Assembly: GCF_018143015.1 (NCBI RefSeq)
Contig: NC_054756.1
Coordinates: 24,469,440-24,533,439 of the forward strand
Source of the DNA: Lytechinus variegatus
Lineage: Eukaryota > Echinodermata > Echinoidea > Temnopleuroida > Toxopneustidae
Length of the DNA stretch: 64,000 nt
Direction of reading: 5' to 3'
The notes under the pieces were generated by a model. It made no database searches. It had not been told where the DNA came from and was given only the letters and a program-made list of their open reading frames with translations. Position numbers and translations under genes: made by a program. Below, one piece after another: positions 1-11,369 of the stretch; position 1 is the stretch's first letter, and each line of letters opens with the position of its first letter.

Positions 1-400
1 ATCCCTACACATAGGTACGATTTTGCTTTCCTCATGCTCAATCATGTCAATAGCGTATGTTTATTTCATTGATTTTGATAACAATAGAAATAAAATACCG
101 GTATATTGTTTATTTGTCTGTTTGTTTTGTTTTTGTATAATGTTAGATATTTTAGGTATAATAAATTATGATTTGCAGACAGATTACACACTTTTAACAG
201 GAACGTTACCATGACAAGAAGCTGCCGCTGCTACAGAACATTCCGTTGAGTTTGCTACCGAACAATCAGACAGGTTGGTATCATCTGAAATATTACAAAT
301 AAAAGCTTATGACATCGAATTTATTATGCTTATCTTAACCTCGACAAATTGTATTATATATCAAGGGCGCATCCATTGTTCTTGCATATCATGTGTGGAA
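1..400. other. AT-rich sequence with no recognised feature
   Basis: I see no exon, repeat boundary or RNA gene here. The short open frames have no recognisable protein content. It may be intron or downstream DNA of gene A, which is transcribed leftward toward this edge. Confidence 0.4.
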
Positions 401-401
401 A

Positions 402-650
402 TATCTTGGTCGTGGTCTAGTGGTTACGAACTCGTCTATCAATGAAAAGGACGTGGGTTTGAATCTCACCCACGGTGGGTTTTCCTTCAGCAAGAAATGT
501 ATCCACATTGTGCTGCACTCAACCCACGTGAGGTGAATGGGTCCTCGGCAGGATTACTTCCTTGAATGCACTAAGCGCTTTTAGCAACTGGAGCTACAGC
601 CGCGTAATAAATAGTGTGCCATTAAATAGGAAACTAGATAAATCGGCGCC
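402..650 (+). mobile_element. tRNA-derived SINE (family 1)
   Basis: The head resembles a tRNA gene, with an A-box-like TGGTCTAGTGG and a B-box-like GGTTTGAATC about 45 bases later. The body (about 490-545) is shared with two minus-strand copies at 50700-50890 and 52545-52850: a CCTTCAGCAAGAAAT block, then CCACATTGTGCTGCACTC, then GTGAGGTGAATGGGT. Three copies with a common tRNA head and body identify a SINE family, not a working tRNA. The end is approximate. Confidence 0.7.
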
Positions 651-734
651 TCAAAAAAATATTTGTATTATCATTGTTATTGCCATTATTATATCATCAT
701 TCTTTAAATAAACTTTAAGGTTGTGTAGCATCAT

Positions 735-1445
735 ACACACAATGATGAGCGCAGATTATGCCGCCAATTATTTTGTGTATACATATACACACTAAGATAT
801 CCCGGTGCAAATGGGGTGTACGATAGCTCTTGTGCGAGAGTACGTGTCTGTTGTACACCCATGTACTCTTTGCGTGCACCCAACCAGTCTCGCTGATAGA
901 CGTATGGTATAGGTAAAGTTGATTTGTGATCGAAGATTACTCGAAATAACAATGAACTTACGCCACACTTAACCGAAGGGAAATAATTTTTTTAATATTT
1001 AATATTCATGTGATGATAATTGTTTCCAAAACACATTTGATTACGTATACGCTTGGATAAACAGTAATTATTATTATTATTATATTGCTAAAGACCTCAC
1101 CAGGTCTCAGCGCTTTTCACTGGCAGCGGGAAGAATCTTGACTGCAGATTTAATGAGGTGCGTTCGAATCGAACTAAGGTAACAAAAAGTAAGTAAAAAT
1201 CGATACAGAAAGTGAATGGACCGGAAATCTAGAAAATCTTTTTATCATTTTAGGTGGTGGTACATTATGCACCCTAAGGGGTAGACGAGTACACCTTCTC
1301 AGGTGCAGATGGTCACCCTAAATAGAGCACTGCACACCCATATTCTGGGTGTACGTGTGCACCGCTAGGGGTACTCGTCAGGGACAAGCCTTTGCACCCC
1401 TAGAGTGTAAAATTGAACCCGAATTTCTTAGTGTGTATATATATA
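735..1445. repeat. Inverted pair of CACTAAGA/GGTGCAA repeats
   Basis: The left part (about 773-840) reads TGTGTATACATATACACAC then CTAAGA, followed by GGTGCAA. The right part (about 1385-1443) carries the reverse complement order: TTTGCACCCCTAG, then TTCTTAGTGTGTATATATAT. Several further TACACC/GGTGTA-type words lie between. The same CACTAAGA...GGGGTGCAA order occurs in each unit of the 15466-16500 satellite, so the sequences may be related. Confidence 0.45.
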
Positions 1446-1446
1446 T

Positions 1447-2265
1447 GAAGAGTTTGATTGCAAAAGAAGTTAAGTCCACTTTGGCCCATTGCGAGAAAAA
1501 TCATATTTCTATTCTCACTTATTGTAATATATTAGAAACTAAATTGTCATGATGTACTACCCTATCATGTGAACATAAATTTGTGTATGAAACAAATCTA
1601 TCAGTCTTCCATTTTTTTTCTATATATTTAAAAAAAAATATCATTGTGAAGCTAGCCCCTTTTACAAGCAAACTGAAATGAATCAAATCTCTTTTGAATA
1701 AAAAAGTGATTTTTCTTTGTCACTTTTATTCACGTTTTAAAGTGAATTTCAAATTGTCTTCGGGTATCATCATAGCGACTAGAAATCTATAGGTTCTGAG
1801 ACAGAAAACATTAAAATTTATGAAAAATGGACCTAACCCCTTGTGACAAATGAGCTCTTCAGAAGAGTTTTGTTGCAAAAGTGGTAATTTCCACTCCAAA
1901 AAATGATTTCTCTTATTCTCCTATACTACAATATTCCTATGCGAAACTAAATTATCATGATACCCTACCATGTTAACGTAAAATTGGGTATAAAAGAAGT
2001 CTACCTGTCTACATTTTATTTTAGATATCCTTTTCCAAAGAATTTCTTTGTAGACCTAGCCTCTTTTGCAACCAAACTGTAATGGATCAAACATCTTTTG
2101 AAAAAAAAAAATATTTTTAGCCATTTTGGTCACTTTTTAATAGAAATTTCCACTTTTGTTTGGTATTGTCATATAGGGCAACTGAAAATCTATACATCGA
2201 GACAAAAAAAAAATCAAATTTGATGAAAATGGCCCTAATCCCTTTTGCAAATGAGCTCTTCACAT
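1447..2265. repeat. Two-copy tandem duplication, about 410 bp each
   Basis: Copies run about 1447-1860 and 1861-2265. Both start GAAGAGTTT.GTTGCAAAAG-like and end AAATGAGCTCTTC. Matching landmarks in order include AACTAAATT.TCATGAT, CCCTA.CATGT, CTAGCC.CTTTT, and AAATCTATA. Divergence with small indels indicates an old event. No coding content is visible in either copy. Confidence 0.7.
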
Positions 2266-2335
2266 ATGTGTGTGTGTAGGGGTGTGTGTGTGGGGGGTGG
2301 GTGTGCTTGATAGGATGTGTATGTGTGTGTATGTA
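2266..2335. repeat. GT-rich microsatellite
   Basis: An imperfect (TG)n tract with G-rich interruptions directly follows the tandem duplication. Confidence 0.7.
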
Positions 2336-2616
2336 TAATTGCAGGGAGGCTGAGGATGTTAACCCCTCCCCCTTAAAATGCACACAACACACTTCTTTTT
2401 GTAGACGTGTACAAAATACATGAAAACATAGACAAGAAACGAGGGGTTTCCAAATTGATAAAAGCTAACAAATCATGGAGATGATCTGCATCATAACACA
2501 CCTAAGTTAGTCTGCCCCAATTTTATTTATTTTCTTTACCATTATAGTCACGGTAGTAAAAACAGTGACACTAAAATATCAAAATAATCGTATTGTTACT
2601 TGAGATACATCATTAC

Positions 2617-3676
2617 CTTTATCACATAGTAACCCATGGTTTGGAGTTGAATTCTGTCCATAAGGCGTCTCCTGTATTGCCCTGCTTGCTCCCTTGAATC
2701 CCAATTTTTGGCAGATCAACATGACATCAGTGTAATTAGTGTTATTACCACATACTGTCTCCCATGTCCCGTTGTCTATCTTGATCTCAATGGTCCCTTT
2801 ATTAGAATCTGGACCGCCAACAAGATGCACATCTGTCAACAAAAATAGAGTTAAGGAAAAAAAGTAAATTATTTTTAAAAAACACTCTCGTTCTCATTCC
2901 AATTTGCGGGATTTATTTTGCATCCCAATGGTGAGCAAATGAAAATTGAGGGGCCTGGACATGGCGTATTGCCTACAATTATAAACAAGAAGTTGCGAGC
3001 GAGCAAAAATTTATACATTTTTATTACAAAAATTCAAGTGTGTGAAAAATTTTGACATATTATTCGGAAAATGTCATATTTCACCCTTATCCCTTTCCTT
3101 TTCTTTCCCTTTCTTTTCTTTTTTCCGAGGGGGGGACCTCAGTCGCATTTCCCCCAACGACCGTCGTACGGCGAGCCGAAAACAGCCGTTTTATCTCATT
3201 TTATTCAGACCAACCATATGTAACTGGTGTGTTGGCTCAGTTGGTAGAGCGTCCGTCTCACAACCGGGAGGTCGGGGTTCAAACCCCGGCCGCGTCAGAC
3301 CAAAAGACGTAAAAAGATGGGAGTTGCTGCTACCCTGTTTGGCGTTCAACGATTAAAGGGATAGAGCCTCGTCGATCTGGCGCTGCACAGTGGCCGCTGG
3401 GCCCATGATCAATTGGGCAAAAGCAAATTTTCGGAGTATTTCATTTCATGTCTATTTCGAACAATAAATTATGGATTTATTTAACTGATACAGAAAATTT
3501 TTAAACGGCTGTTTTCGACTCGCCATACGGCTGCCATTAGGTAAATGTGACTGAGGTATCATTCTGATGAGGTTTTAATTAGTGTATACTGGAATCTGGT
3601 TACCTGTTATGACACCAATGCTGAACCGGGTCAAAAGAATCACAAAAAGCACAATGGTGATCCGACTCTGATACAT
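2617..3676 (-). CDS. Gene A: SRCR-domain receptor, 5' exons only (partial)
   Basis: Two minus-strand exons are supported. Exon 1 (3676..3604) gives a 24-residue signal peptide with a hydrophobic ITIVLFVILL core, ending GVIT. Its phase-1 donor reads AG|GTAACC. Exon 2 (2832..2617, 216 bp, acceptor TTGACAG, donor AAAG|GTAATG) encodes the first 72 residues of a scavenger receptor cysteine-rich domain, starting DVHLVGGP. The shared codon G|AT gives the Asp. The domain has its usual G.WE.VC and LGF/GA landmarks. The same two-exon plan occurs in gene B, and about 42 of 72 SRCR residues match. I could not find the expected short exon carrying the last SRCR cysteines further left, so the gene is either cut by the window edge or incomplete. 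SRCR proteins are secreted or surface ligand binders; this gene's ligand is unknown. The upstream ATG at 3823 is in frame, but 3676 is preferred because it begins a canonical signal peptide at the same place as in gene B. Confidence 0.78.
3136..3557. mobile_element. Palindromic MITE carrying a SINE in its loop
   Basis: The left arm reads ACCTCAGTCGCATTT, then a GTACGGCGAGCCGAAAACAG block. The right arm is its inverse, with CTGTTTTCGACTCGCC and AAATGTGACTGAGGT. A second copy of the family lies at 23983-24142. The space between the arms is occupied by a tRNA-derived SINE. The element sits in gene A intron 1. Confidence 0.65.
3224..3440 (+). mobile_element. tRNA-derived SINE (family 2)
   Basis: The head contains a good D-arm (GCTCAGTTGGTAGAGC) and T-arm (GGGGTTCAAACCCC), giving internal RNA polymerase III A and B boxes. 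The anticodon-loop position reads CTCACAA, which would be a CAC (Val) anticodon. The acceptor stem is poorly paired, and about 140 bases of unrelated body follow, so this is a SINE and not a functional tRNA gene. Boundaries are approximate. Confidence 0.6.
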
Positions 3677-4936
3677 GTCGAATGTTGTAATCACTGACGA
3701 ATCTGCATAAATTTGAAAAAAATTCAAATCAAACAGACTATTCAAGTTCGAGATACCGGTTGGTGGTAGTTGTAAATCAAGTCGAAGAAGTTCAATCTTA
3801 AAAATATTTCGACAAAAAATCAATACTCATGTCCGAAAGAAAACTCTCTAAATGAATAATGTTTGTAGATCGTACCCAATGACGAAGTTAACTTAATTCA
3901 TTTCAAGTAATTTGGTGAAATGCGTTTTAACTTATACTGAAATATGTTATTTTTATAAACAGTGCCCTCGTTGATACCAATTATGATTGATAAAAACAAA
4001 TTTTAATTTGATGTGCGATAAAATTTAGAAAGAATTCATTTACAGCCTATAGTGCAAACGATATATGCCGTGAGTGAATCAAAGCGAAAACTTTCATGTG
4101 CTGACTCAGGCGCCTCCCTCTACTCATCCTAGATATCACAATACTAAATATCATATTCCATTTAATATCAGTTATAATTTCTTTTGAAAGTCACATTCGC
4201 ATAAATAGAATCATAAAAAAGAATTACAGTAATAACAATGACAATTACCTTTTTAAATGTTTTTGCTCCAAATATGCCAATGTAGTCTGAGATGGAGATT
4301 TCAAATCCCTATTCAAGACGAGCGGATGATGCTAAGTAATCTTCCAATATTTCAATGCATGTTGATACCATGCACTGTAGGTTTGCTAAAAATTGTATCG
4401 TTTAATTTTTATACAGATCTTATTCACAAACGTCTTTCGTGACACTTACCTTTCGGACTTCCAGCTCTTTTTCTTCATAAAGTTATGTGACTATGCATGC
4501 GGTTCTGTTGCAAATTAAGGATCAGATTTCAAGTTTTCAATACCTTTTGATGCCTATTGCTCCATTTTCCAGAAACCATAATTTGGGAAAACATGGCAGA
4601 AAACACTGTTCTTTATGGCACTCCCTCTTATGTCATGAAAGAGCGGGCTCATGTTTGATTCATTTGCATTGTACCTGAAATTATTGAACCGATAAGTGGA
4701 TAATAGCCAAGCAGAGTCATTTTCAGAATCAAGTTTCTATTTTAGGACCACGTATTCACATGCTTATCCTATTTGTAATACGCTTGGGAATCATGAATAA
4801 AAGTGGAAATTGTAAAGATTTTTTTCCCCCTAAAACCTTAAATTTCATACAGGATCTATTTCTTTATCTGTAGTTCTCAATGCCTGCAATTATTATCATC
4901 ACATGTTATGATTTCAGTATTAAGAAGTTATGTAGC
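3677..4936. other. Upstream region of gene A, no recognised feature
   Basis: This 1.3 kb of AT-rich DNA lies upstream of the gene A start and would hold its promoter. I see no convincing TATA box, CpG cluster or exon. Small open frames in it have no recognisable content. Confidence 0.35.
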
Positions 4937-4990
4937 ACCTAGAAGTGGTAGCAGGAGAAGTAGCAGTAGAAGCAGTAGTAGGAGGAGGAG

Positions 4991-5026
<36 letters not shown>

Positions 5027-5110
5027 AAGTAGTAGTAGTAGTAGTAGAAATAGCAGTGTTAGTATAATAGTATAGTAGCAGTAGCAGAAGTAGCAGTAGA
5101 AGTAGTAGTA

Positions 5111-5177
<67 letters not shown>

Positions 5178-5218
5178 TAGTATTTGTAGTAGTAGAAGTA
5201 GTACTAATAGTAGTATAT
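4937..5218. repeat. (AGT)n trinucleotide microsatellite
   Basis: Long runs of AGT with AGC, AGA and AGG variants cover about 280 bases. On the minus strand it reads as a poly-threonine frame, which is an artefact of the repeat. Confidence 0.95.
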
Positions 5219-5644
5219 AGTATCATTATTATCATCACCATCTCCCATTCTTTTGTTATTTCTGATATAGTCCAGGATAGAAGAGGCGTAACCTTGTTTT
5301 TTTATATATACAATATTTTTTGATGGTTTCTTGTCAATTCGAGGGTGCTGATTACGAATCTGAATGATGCCACTCGTGTAATCTTGACCATTTTCCGCAA
5401 ATTGGCAAAATACAATATGGCCGCCAAAATATGCAAATTGCCAATAAAAATCCTAAAATTGTCCTCACATTAGCTACGAAATGCATGAAATTGTGTGGCA
5501 GGAGTGAGATACTCTCTGAAAAAAAATATTTTTTGACAAAATATTCATTTTCCTCATATTCAAAATGGCCGCCATAGTCCATTGTACACTCTATTATGTA
5601 AATATAAATAGGGAAAACTAGCTTTCACAAAAGTGAGCACTAAA

Positions 5645-6459
5645 CAGTCAGTCGGCAAGCCCTGAAAAAGTAGCTTCTTTTATCCAAGTGATATTCATGA
5701 CTATAGGGTTTTTGCATTATTAATGAGCTTGGTGCGAACCAAAACACCTCTTTTTATTCTGCCATTGCTGCTCTAAATATTAACCAAATTTCATGTTTTT
5801 GGTATCTTTGTAAAGAAGAAGAATCATTCTTTCAGGTCATGTGTTTGGAATTTTTAAAAAAATGTTGTAATATAGGGAAAACTTTTGATATAAAACATGA
5901 AACAAAATGATTTTTTTCATGCAACAAATGTCTTCAAATAACCCGCGCCTGTTGTTGTGAAAACATTATTCAGCCAATCAGAACTCTGGATTTCATGTTA
6001 CTCAGAAATTTTAGAAATCTCGTCTTGCATCTTGATGGAAAAAGCTGGCTGCTGACCCATCTAAAAGATGCCACATATTAAGAGTGACATTGTAAGAAAG
6101 TATAGAGTTTGAGCTTTCTGATGATATAAATAATGTTGGTACCTAAAACACAAAATGTTGCACAATTTGCAAGTGAAAACAGAGGAAGAAAATTCTGTTT
6201 GATGCATCTTTTCTGGTAAAAAAATATTTTATTTATCAAAATATTTTATTCAAAAGAAATAACCAATATGAAAGAATAACATTTACTCTTCCCAATGGTA
6301 CAAAAATAATCAATTTTACTCCAGGAGAAAGTGGTTAAATTCTTTGAGAAAAAAGTCTCACAATTCACGAGATTTTGCAGGGACATGAATTCAGCCACGA
6401 GAGGACTTGGATAAATCTTGCCCATTTGCTCATTAACACAGGGGCTTGCCGACTGACTG
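5645..6459. mobile_element. Nested element, 18-bp TIRs, TAAA target-site duplication
   Basis: It begins CAGTCAGTCGGCAAGCCC and ends with the exact inverse, GGGCTTGCCGACTGACTG. TAAA flanks both ends (5641-5644 and 6460-6463). The opposite palindrome arm near 9320-9355 has the uninterrupted sequence, with a single TAAA (reverse complement CACTAAACCGC). That proves a clean 815-bp insertion. No transposase frame is visible. A 4-bp duplication fits several superfamilies, so I leave it unassigned. Confidence 0.85.
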
Positions 6460-8171
6460 TAAACTGCAAAAAATCGCGATGTACGAACGAAGTGATATAT
6501 GGAAATCATTATTACTAACGAGATTATCATTTATTATATCATAAATGGGAAGATTTCTGTATTTTGATATCTAAAATGGCCGCCAATGGCCCAAACAGTA
6601 TTGCGTACAATGGCAATGGGGGCCAAAAAAATTGACAAGAGTGATAACTAAAATGCATATTACTAAGATCAAAGAGTGGAACACTGACTAAAAACATAAT
6701 TGTTCACGAAATATATTATTAATATGTCATGTATTTGATGAATGTTGTATTTTGATATTCAAAATGGCTGCCAAAGGCCCTAAAAAGTATTATGCACAAT
6801 GGGAAAGAGGGGCAAAGAAATCACAAGAGTGATCACTAAAATGCATATATATGTGATAAATTACTGTTTAAAACATATTTTCTAACGAAATATATCATTC
6901 ACGTTTGAAGTTTATGTTGAATACTGTATTTTTACTTTCAAAATGGCCGCCTAGACATTAACAGTATCATGCACAATGCAAAGTGGGAAACCAATATGAG
7001 CACCATAAATGCAAGTATTAGTAAAATATTGTCTGAATTTCAGAAATTATGCTTTCAAAGCATAATTTCTATTAAGAGAAATAATTTAATCTGCCAGTTA
7101 GGTGATTGGAAAGTCAAAATGGCCGCTACATGCCTTTACGATATTATGCACAATGTGAATGGGAACAAATTATTTCAACAGAATTTGGCTTTGCTTGGCC
7201 AAATGGTGATGTATGAGTGAAATATCTTCTGAAAACATGATTTGTAAAAAAATATCATTTCTTATGTAATTTAGGTGATAAATACTGTATTTCAACATTC
7301 GAAATGGCTGCCATATGACCTTTTTGTGAACATTATTTGTCTACACTCAAATTGTATATTATACGATAAGGGCCTATGGTGGCCATTTTCAATTAAAAAA
7401 TGCACCTTTTATCACCTTAAATACACAACATTATGATATATCTCGTTAGAAACCATGGTTTTAGATAATATTTCACCCTTGCATCAGAATTCACAATTAT
7501 AGGCAATATTTAGAGTCAAACAAAGCTAAATTATGTCCAATTTATATGTCCAATTTTACAATGTTCATAATTCTTTTAGGATTTTTAGATTTCAAAGTAC
7601 AGCATACATTACCTCCACAGCCAATATGTGATGTACTTAGTTAGAAATCATGTTAAAGACAATATTTTTACTCGTACATCACAGTCATACGCATTTTATG
7701 ATTCTCACTCTTGTGAAAATTAGTTTCTCCATTCGCATTTTACATGATAAATATAGGGATTATGGCGGCCATTTTGAATGTCAAAATACAGCATTTATCA
7801 CATAAATGTCATATCAACAATTTTTTTTTAGTCAGTAGTCCACTCGTTTATCTTAATAATATGCCTTTTAGTGCTCACTCTTGTCACATTTTTTGCCCCG
7901 GCCATTGCCATTGTACATAATATTCTTATGCCACTGGTGGCCATTTTGAATGTTGAAATACAGTATTTATCACCTAAATTACATAACATATATTTTGTTA
8001 TAAATCATGTTTTCAGACGATATTTCACTCATACATCACCATTTGGCCAAGCAAAGCCAAGTTCTGCTGAAATAATTTGTTCCCTTTCACATTGTGCATA
8101 ATATCATAAGGGCCTGTAGCGGCCATTTTGACTTTCCAATAACAGTATTTATTACCTAACTGGCAGATTAA

Positions 8172-8704
8172 AGGGGAATGAAACCTTTGGAACAAATAGG
8201 CTTGTGTAGAAACAGAAAAATCAAAGAATAAGAATAAAGAAAGTTTGAGAGAAATCGGACAAATAGTGAGAAAGTTATGAGCATTTGAATATTGCAATCA
8301 CTAATGCTATGGAGATCCTCACATTGGCAATGCGACAAGGATGTGTGATGTCACTGATGAACAACTTTCCCTTTGGTGGACTATAAAATACCTTCAAAAT
8401 GTCTCTTTTTGCTTTTTCTTATGATGATACAAACTCTTTATCCATGATGTATTCTTAAAAAATATGTATTACATGCCCTCATGTAGACAGAACACATGAT
8501 TTATGGATAGATGTGATAAAAGAGGCAATTCTAGTGAATTGTCGCATTGCCAATTTGCTATCTCCATAGCATTAGTGATCGCAATATTCAAATGCTCATA
8601 ACTTTCTCATTATTTGTCCGATTTTTCTCAAACTTTCGTTGATCTGTTTCTTTGATTTTTCTGTTTTCACACAAGCTATCTTGTTCCAATGGTTTCATTC
8701 TCCT
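8172..8704. mobile_element. Nested TTAA-flanked palindromic MITE
   Basis: The TIRs are AGGGGAATGAAACC and GGTTTCATTCTCCT, and the arms are inverted copies over about 170 bases. TTAA is duplicated at 8168-8171 and 8705-8708. The other palindrome arm, near 7080-7095, carries the empty site with a single TTAA (TTTAATCTGCCAG). TTAA specificity is characteristic of piggyBac-type elements. Confidence 0.85.
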
Positions 8705-9721
8705 TTAAATGATTTCTCTTAATAGAAATTATGCTTTCAGACAACATTTTACTCATAGATCACTAAAACCTGCATTTATGGTGCTTCTGTGAATATTGGT
8801 TTCCCACTTTTCATTGAGCATAATACTGTTAATGTCTCTGGCGGCCATTTTAAAGTAAAAATACAGTATTCAACACAAAACTTTAAACCTGAATGATATA
8901 TTTCGTTAGAACATATGTTTTTAAACAGTATCCCATTGATTTATCACATATATATGCATTTTAGTGATCACTCTTGTGATTTCTTTGCCCCACTTTCTCA
9001 TTGTGGATAATACTTTTTAGGGCCTTTGGCAGCCATTTTGAATATCAAAATACAACATTCATCACATACATGGCATATTGATAATATATTTCATTAGAAA
9101 TTATGTTTTTAGTCAGTGTTCCACTCGTTTAATCTTAATAATATGCATTTCAGTGATCACTCTTGTGAATATTTGGGCCCCAATTGCTATTGTACGCAAT
9201 ACTGTTTGGGCCAGTGGCGGCCATTTTAGATATCAAAATACAGAAATGTTCCCATTTATGACATAATAAATGATATATCTCGTTAGTAATGATGATTTGC
9301 ATATATTACTTCGTTGATACATCGCGATTTTTTGCGGTTTAGTGTTAATTTTTTAAAAATATTTTTCCCTATTCATATTGTACATAATAGAGTATACAAT
9401 GGACTATGGCGGCCATTTTTGATATCAGGAAAATAAATATTTTGTCAAAAATTGTTTTTTCAGAGTGTATTTCACTCCTGCCACACTTTCATGCATTCCA
9501 TAGCCAATGTGCGGACAATTTTAGGATTTTCATGGGTAATTTGCATATTTTGGCGGCCATATTGGATTTTGCCAATTTGCGGAAAATGCTCAAGGTTACA
9601 CGAGTGGCATCATCCAGATTCGTAATCAGCACCCTCGAATTGACAAGAAACCATCAAAAAATATTGTATATATAAAAAAAACAAGGTTTGGTCAAGTTTC
9701 TATGAGGCCTATCCTGGACTA

Positions 9722-10000
9722 ATAAACAATGAAAGCCGATATAAATTCACTGCATTTAATGTATTCCAATCATACCATGTCACGTGGGAAGTGACTTTTT
9801 TTAATTATTTATCTACTGCTGCTTGACACCAAATAAGGAATACGTAAAAACTGAGGATTACAGTTATGAAAGATTTAATCAAAGCTCTTAAATCATTCTG
9901 TGGTCTCCTTTGATTTCTTTTACAATGATTTACATGAAAATATACATAGACATGGATAATGGATAACAAAATATAACTTAACGATAATCGTTGATGTGAG
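9722..10000. other. AT-rich spacer
   Basis: This stretch lies between the giant palindrome and the LINE. I see no feature in it. Confidence 0.4.
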
Positions 10001-10611
10001 CCCCCATCATCCTATCTGGTCTGACATGCCCCACTCGGCCCTGGTGGTCGGTCCAGTTCCTGGCCTCCGCAGGTTGCGATGTCTCTTCCACTCGGCCTCC
10101 GCAGACTGTGTTACCCCTCGATGAGTAGCCCCCAGATAAGAGAGATGTGGCTTCAACGAATTAGTGGACGAGATCGAGCCCCCAATGATGACATGATTTT
10201 TGACCAGTCATGTCGGTGGAGAACCGGCGGCAGCTGGGGTCGTTATCTCGTCACCGACGTAGTCCCTCAGTTTTAACTTAAGACTGCCTACACGAACATC
10301 TGTAGTCTATTCTGGCTTAGGTGGTTCTCCTCGAATTACTAAAATTAACCTCCTAATATACCCTACCGTTACTAGGACTAACTGTGAAATTTCTATTAAG
10401 TAATTCAAAGAATTTCAATGACAGATGAGTACATAAAGCAACACATTTTTAATAACAAGGGACTTCCTGTGCATTTGTATACCTATATTTTGTATACATT
10501 TTGTATCAGTATGTGATTTATCATTCATGTTACGTTGAACTTTATGCGTCAGTCTGATATTTCATGGAATAGCTCGCTTCATACTGTTCTGATAATCCTT
10601 GCCTGATTCAC

Positions 10612-11369
10612 CATGCCTGTACAACTAGATGACAAAAGCGTTGTATCGATCGTAGATGAAGCCATTCAGAAAAGTTTTCAGAAATGACAAGTTTTACAAT
10701 ACTGTGAGACTGGCAGTGCGTGAAGCGACTGCAAAGGAGGTGGCGACTTTTATTGAGAGAATGGAGCGAGCCGAGGCAAGAATAATGGACTTAGAATCAG
10801 TGATGGATTCCAAAACAAAGGAGATTGAGCACCTTCATAAGGTGATCGATGGCCAACGAAGTTCAATCCAGTCCCTCAATGCATTAGTGAACGATCAAGA
10901 ACAATACTCAAGAAGGAATTGTCTTCGGTTTTGGGGGATCCCCGAAACAGAAGGAGAGATCACGGATGAGATAGTCTGTGACATAATCCAAAGTAAAGTA
11001 AACATCCAAGTAAGCAAGAGTGACATCGATCGCTCTCATCGAGTAGGACCAAGGCAGGACAAAGGAGGACGTGTGACCAGGCAATCAAAAACATAGGAAT
11101 CCAAACCAAGAGCCATCATCGTGAAGTTTGTGTCATATCAGAAGCGGAGGGAGGTGATGAGAAACCGAAGAAGGCTTAAAGGAACAAAAATCGCCATCGA
11201 GGAAGACCTCACGAAAGTGAATGCTGCCCTGCTAAGAGCCACAAAAAACTGTAAGAAGGTCATCGAAGCTTGGCCATCCGATGGAAAAATAATCGCGCTC
11301 CTTCCAGCAACTGGAAACAAGACTATTAAACGAGTCATCCGAAACAAAGCTGAACTGGATTCGATATGA
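10612..11369 (+). pseudogene. LINE 1 ORF1 (coiled-coil RNA-binding protein), two lesions
   Basis: ORF1 proteins of this type bind the element RNA and act as chaperones in the ribonucleoprotein particle. The best start is ATG 10612 (CACCATGC context), reading MPVQLDDKSVVSIVDEAI. That frame meets a stop near 10684, and the sequence continues one frame over with NDKFYNTVRLAVREAT, which suggests one extra A around 10681-10684. A heptad-rich stretch (about 10740-10900) predicts a coiled coil. It is followed by NCLRFWGIPE, typical of the RRM-like part of L1-type ORF1. An in-frame TAG at 11094-11096 interrupts the protein, after which KFVSYQKRREVM to the stop at 11369 matches the usual C-terminal domain. 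Intact length would be about 252 residues. It is upstream of ORF2, as expected for the family. Confidence 0.78.

Larger units (their letters stand above)
5268..9721. mobile_element. Giant palindromic (foldback) element of about 180-bp units
   Basis: The ends are inverted copies: TAGTCCAGGATAG at 5268 and CTATCCTGGACTA at 9709, followed inward by a matching ACCTTGTTTTTTTATATATA / TATATAAAAAAAACAAGGT block. The arms remain inverted copies over more than 1 kb each. The interior is a ladder of units about 174-187 bp long, each with one AAAATGGCCGCC-like motif. Left-arm motifs (plus orientation) lie near 5404, 5563, 6577, 6762, 6940, 7118 and 7302. Right-arm motifs (reverse orientation) lie near 7376, 7763, 7937, 8118, 8840, 9027, 9213, 9406 and 9551. 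Orientation flips between 7302 and 7376. A flanking ATA is present on both sides and may be a target-site duplication. No transposase is visible, so it is non-autonomous. Removing the two nested insertions leaves about 3.1 kb. Confidence 0.85.

Noticed and set aside
3228..3300. A tRNA-Val(CAC)-like gene
   Set aside because: D and T arms are good, but the acceptor stem pairs poorly and a SINE body follows, so it is treated as a SINE head.
5059..5241. Poly-threonine protein on the minus strand
   Set aside because: It is a translation of the (AGT)n microsatellite.
10079..10276. Short frame in the LINE 1 leader as an extra ORF
   Set aside because: No recognisable domain and no counterpart in LINE 2. 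It is treated as 5' UTR.
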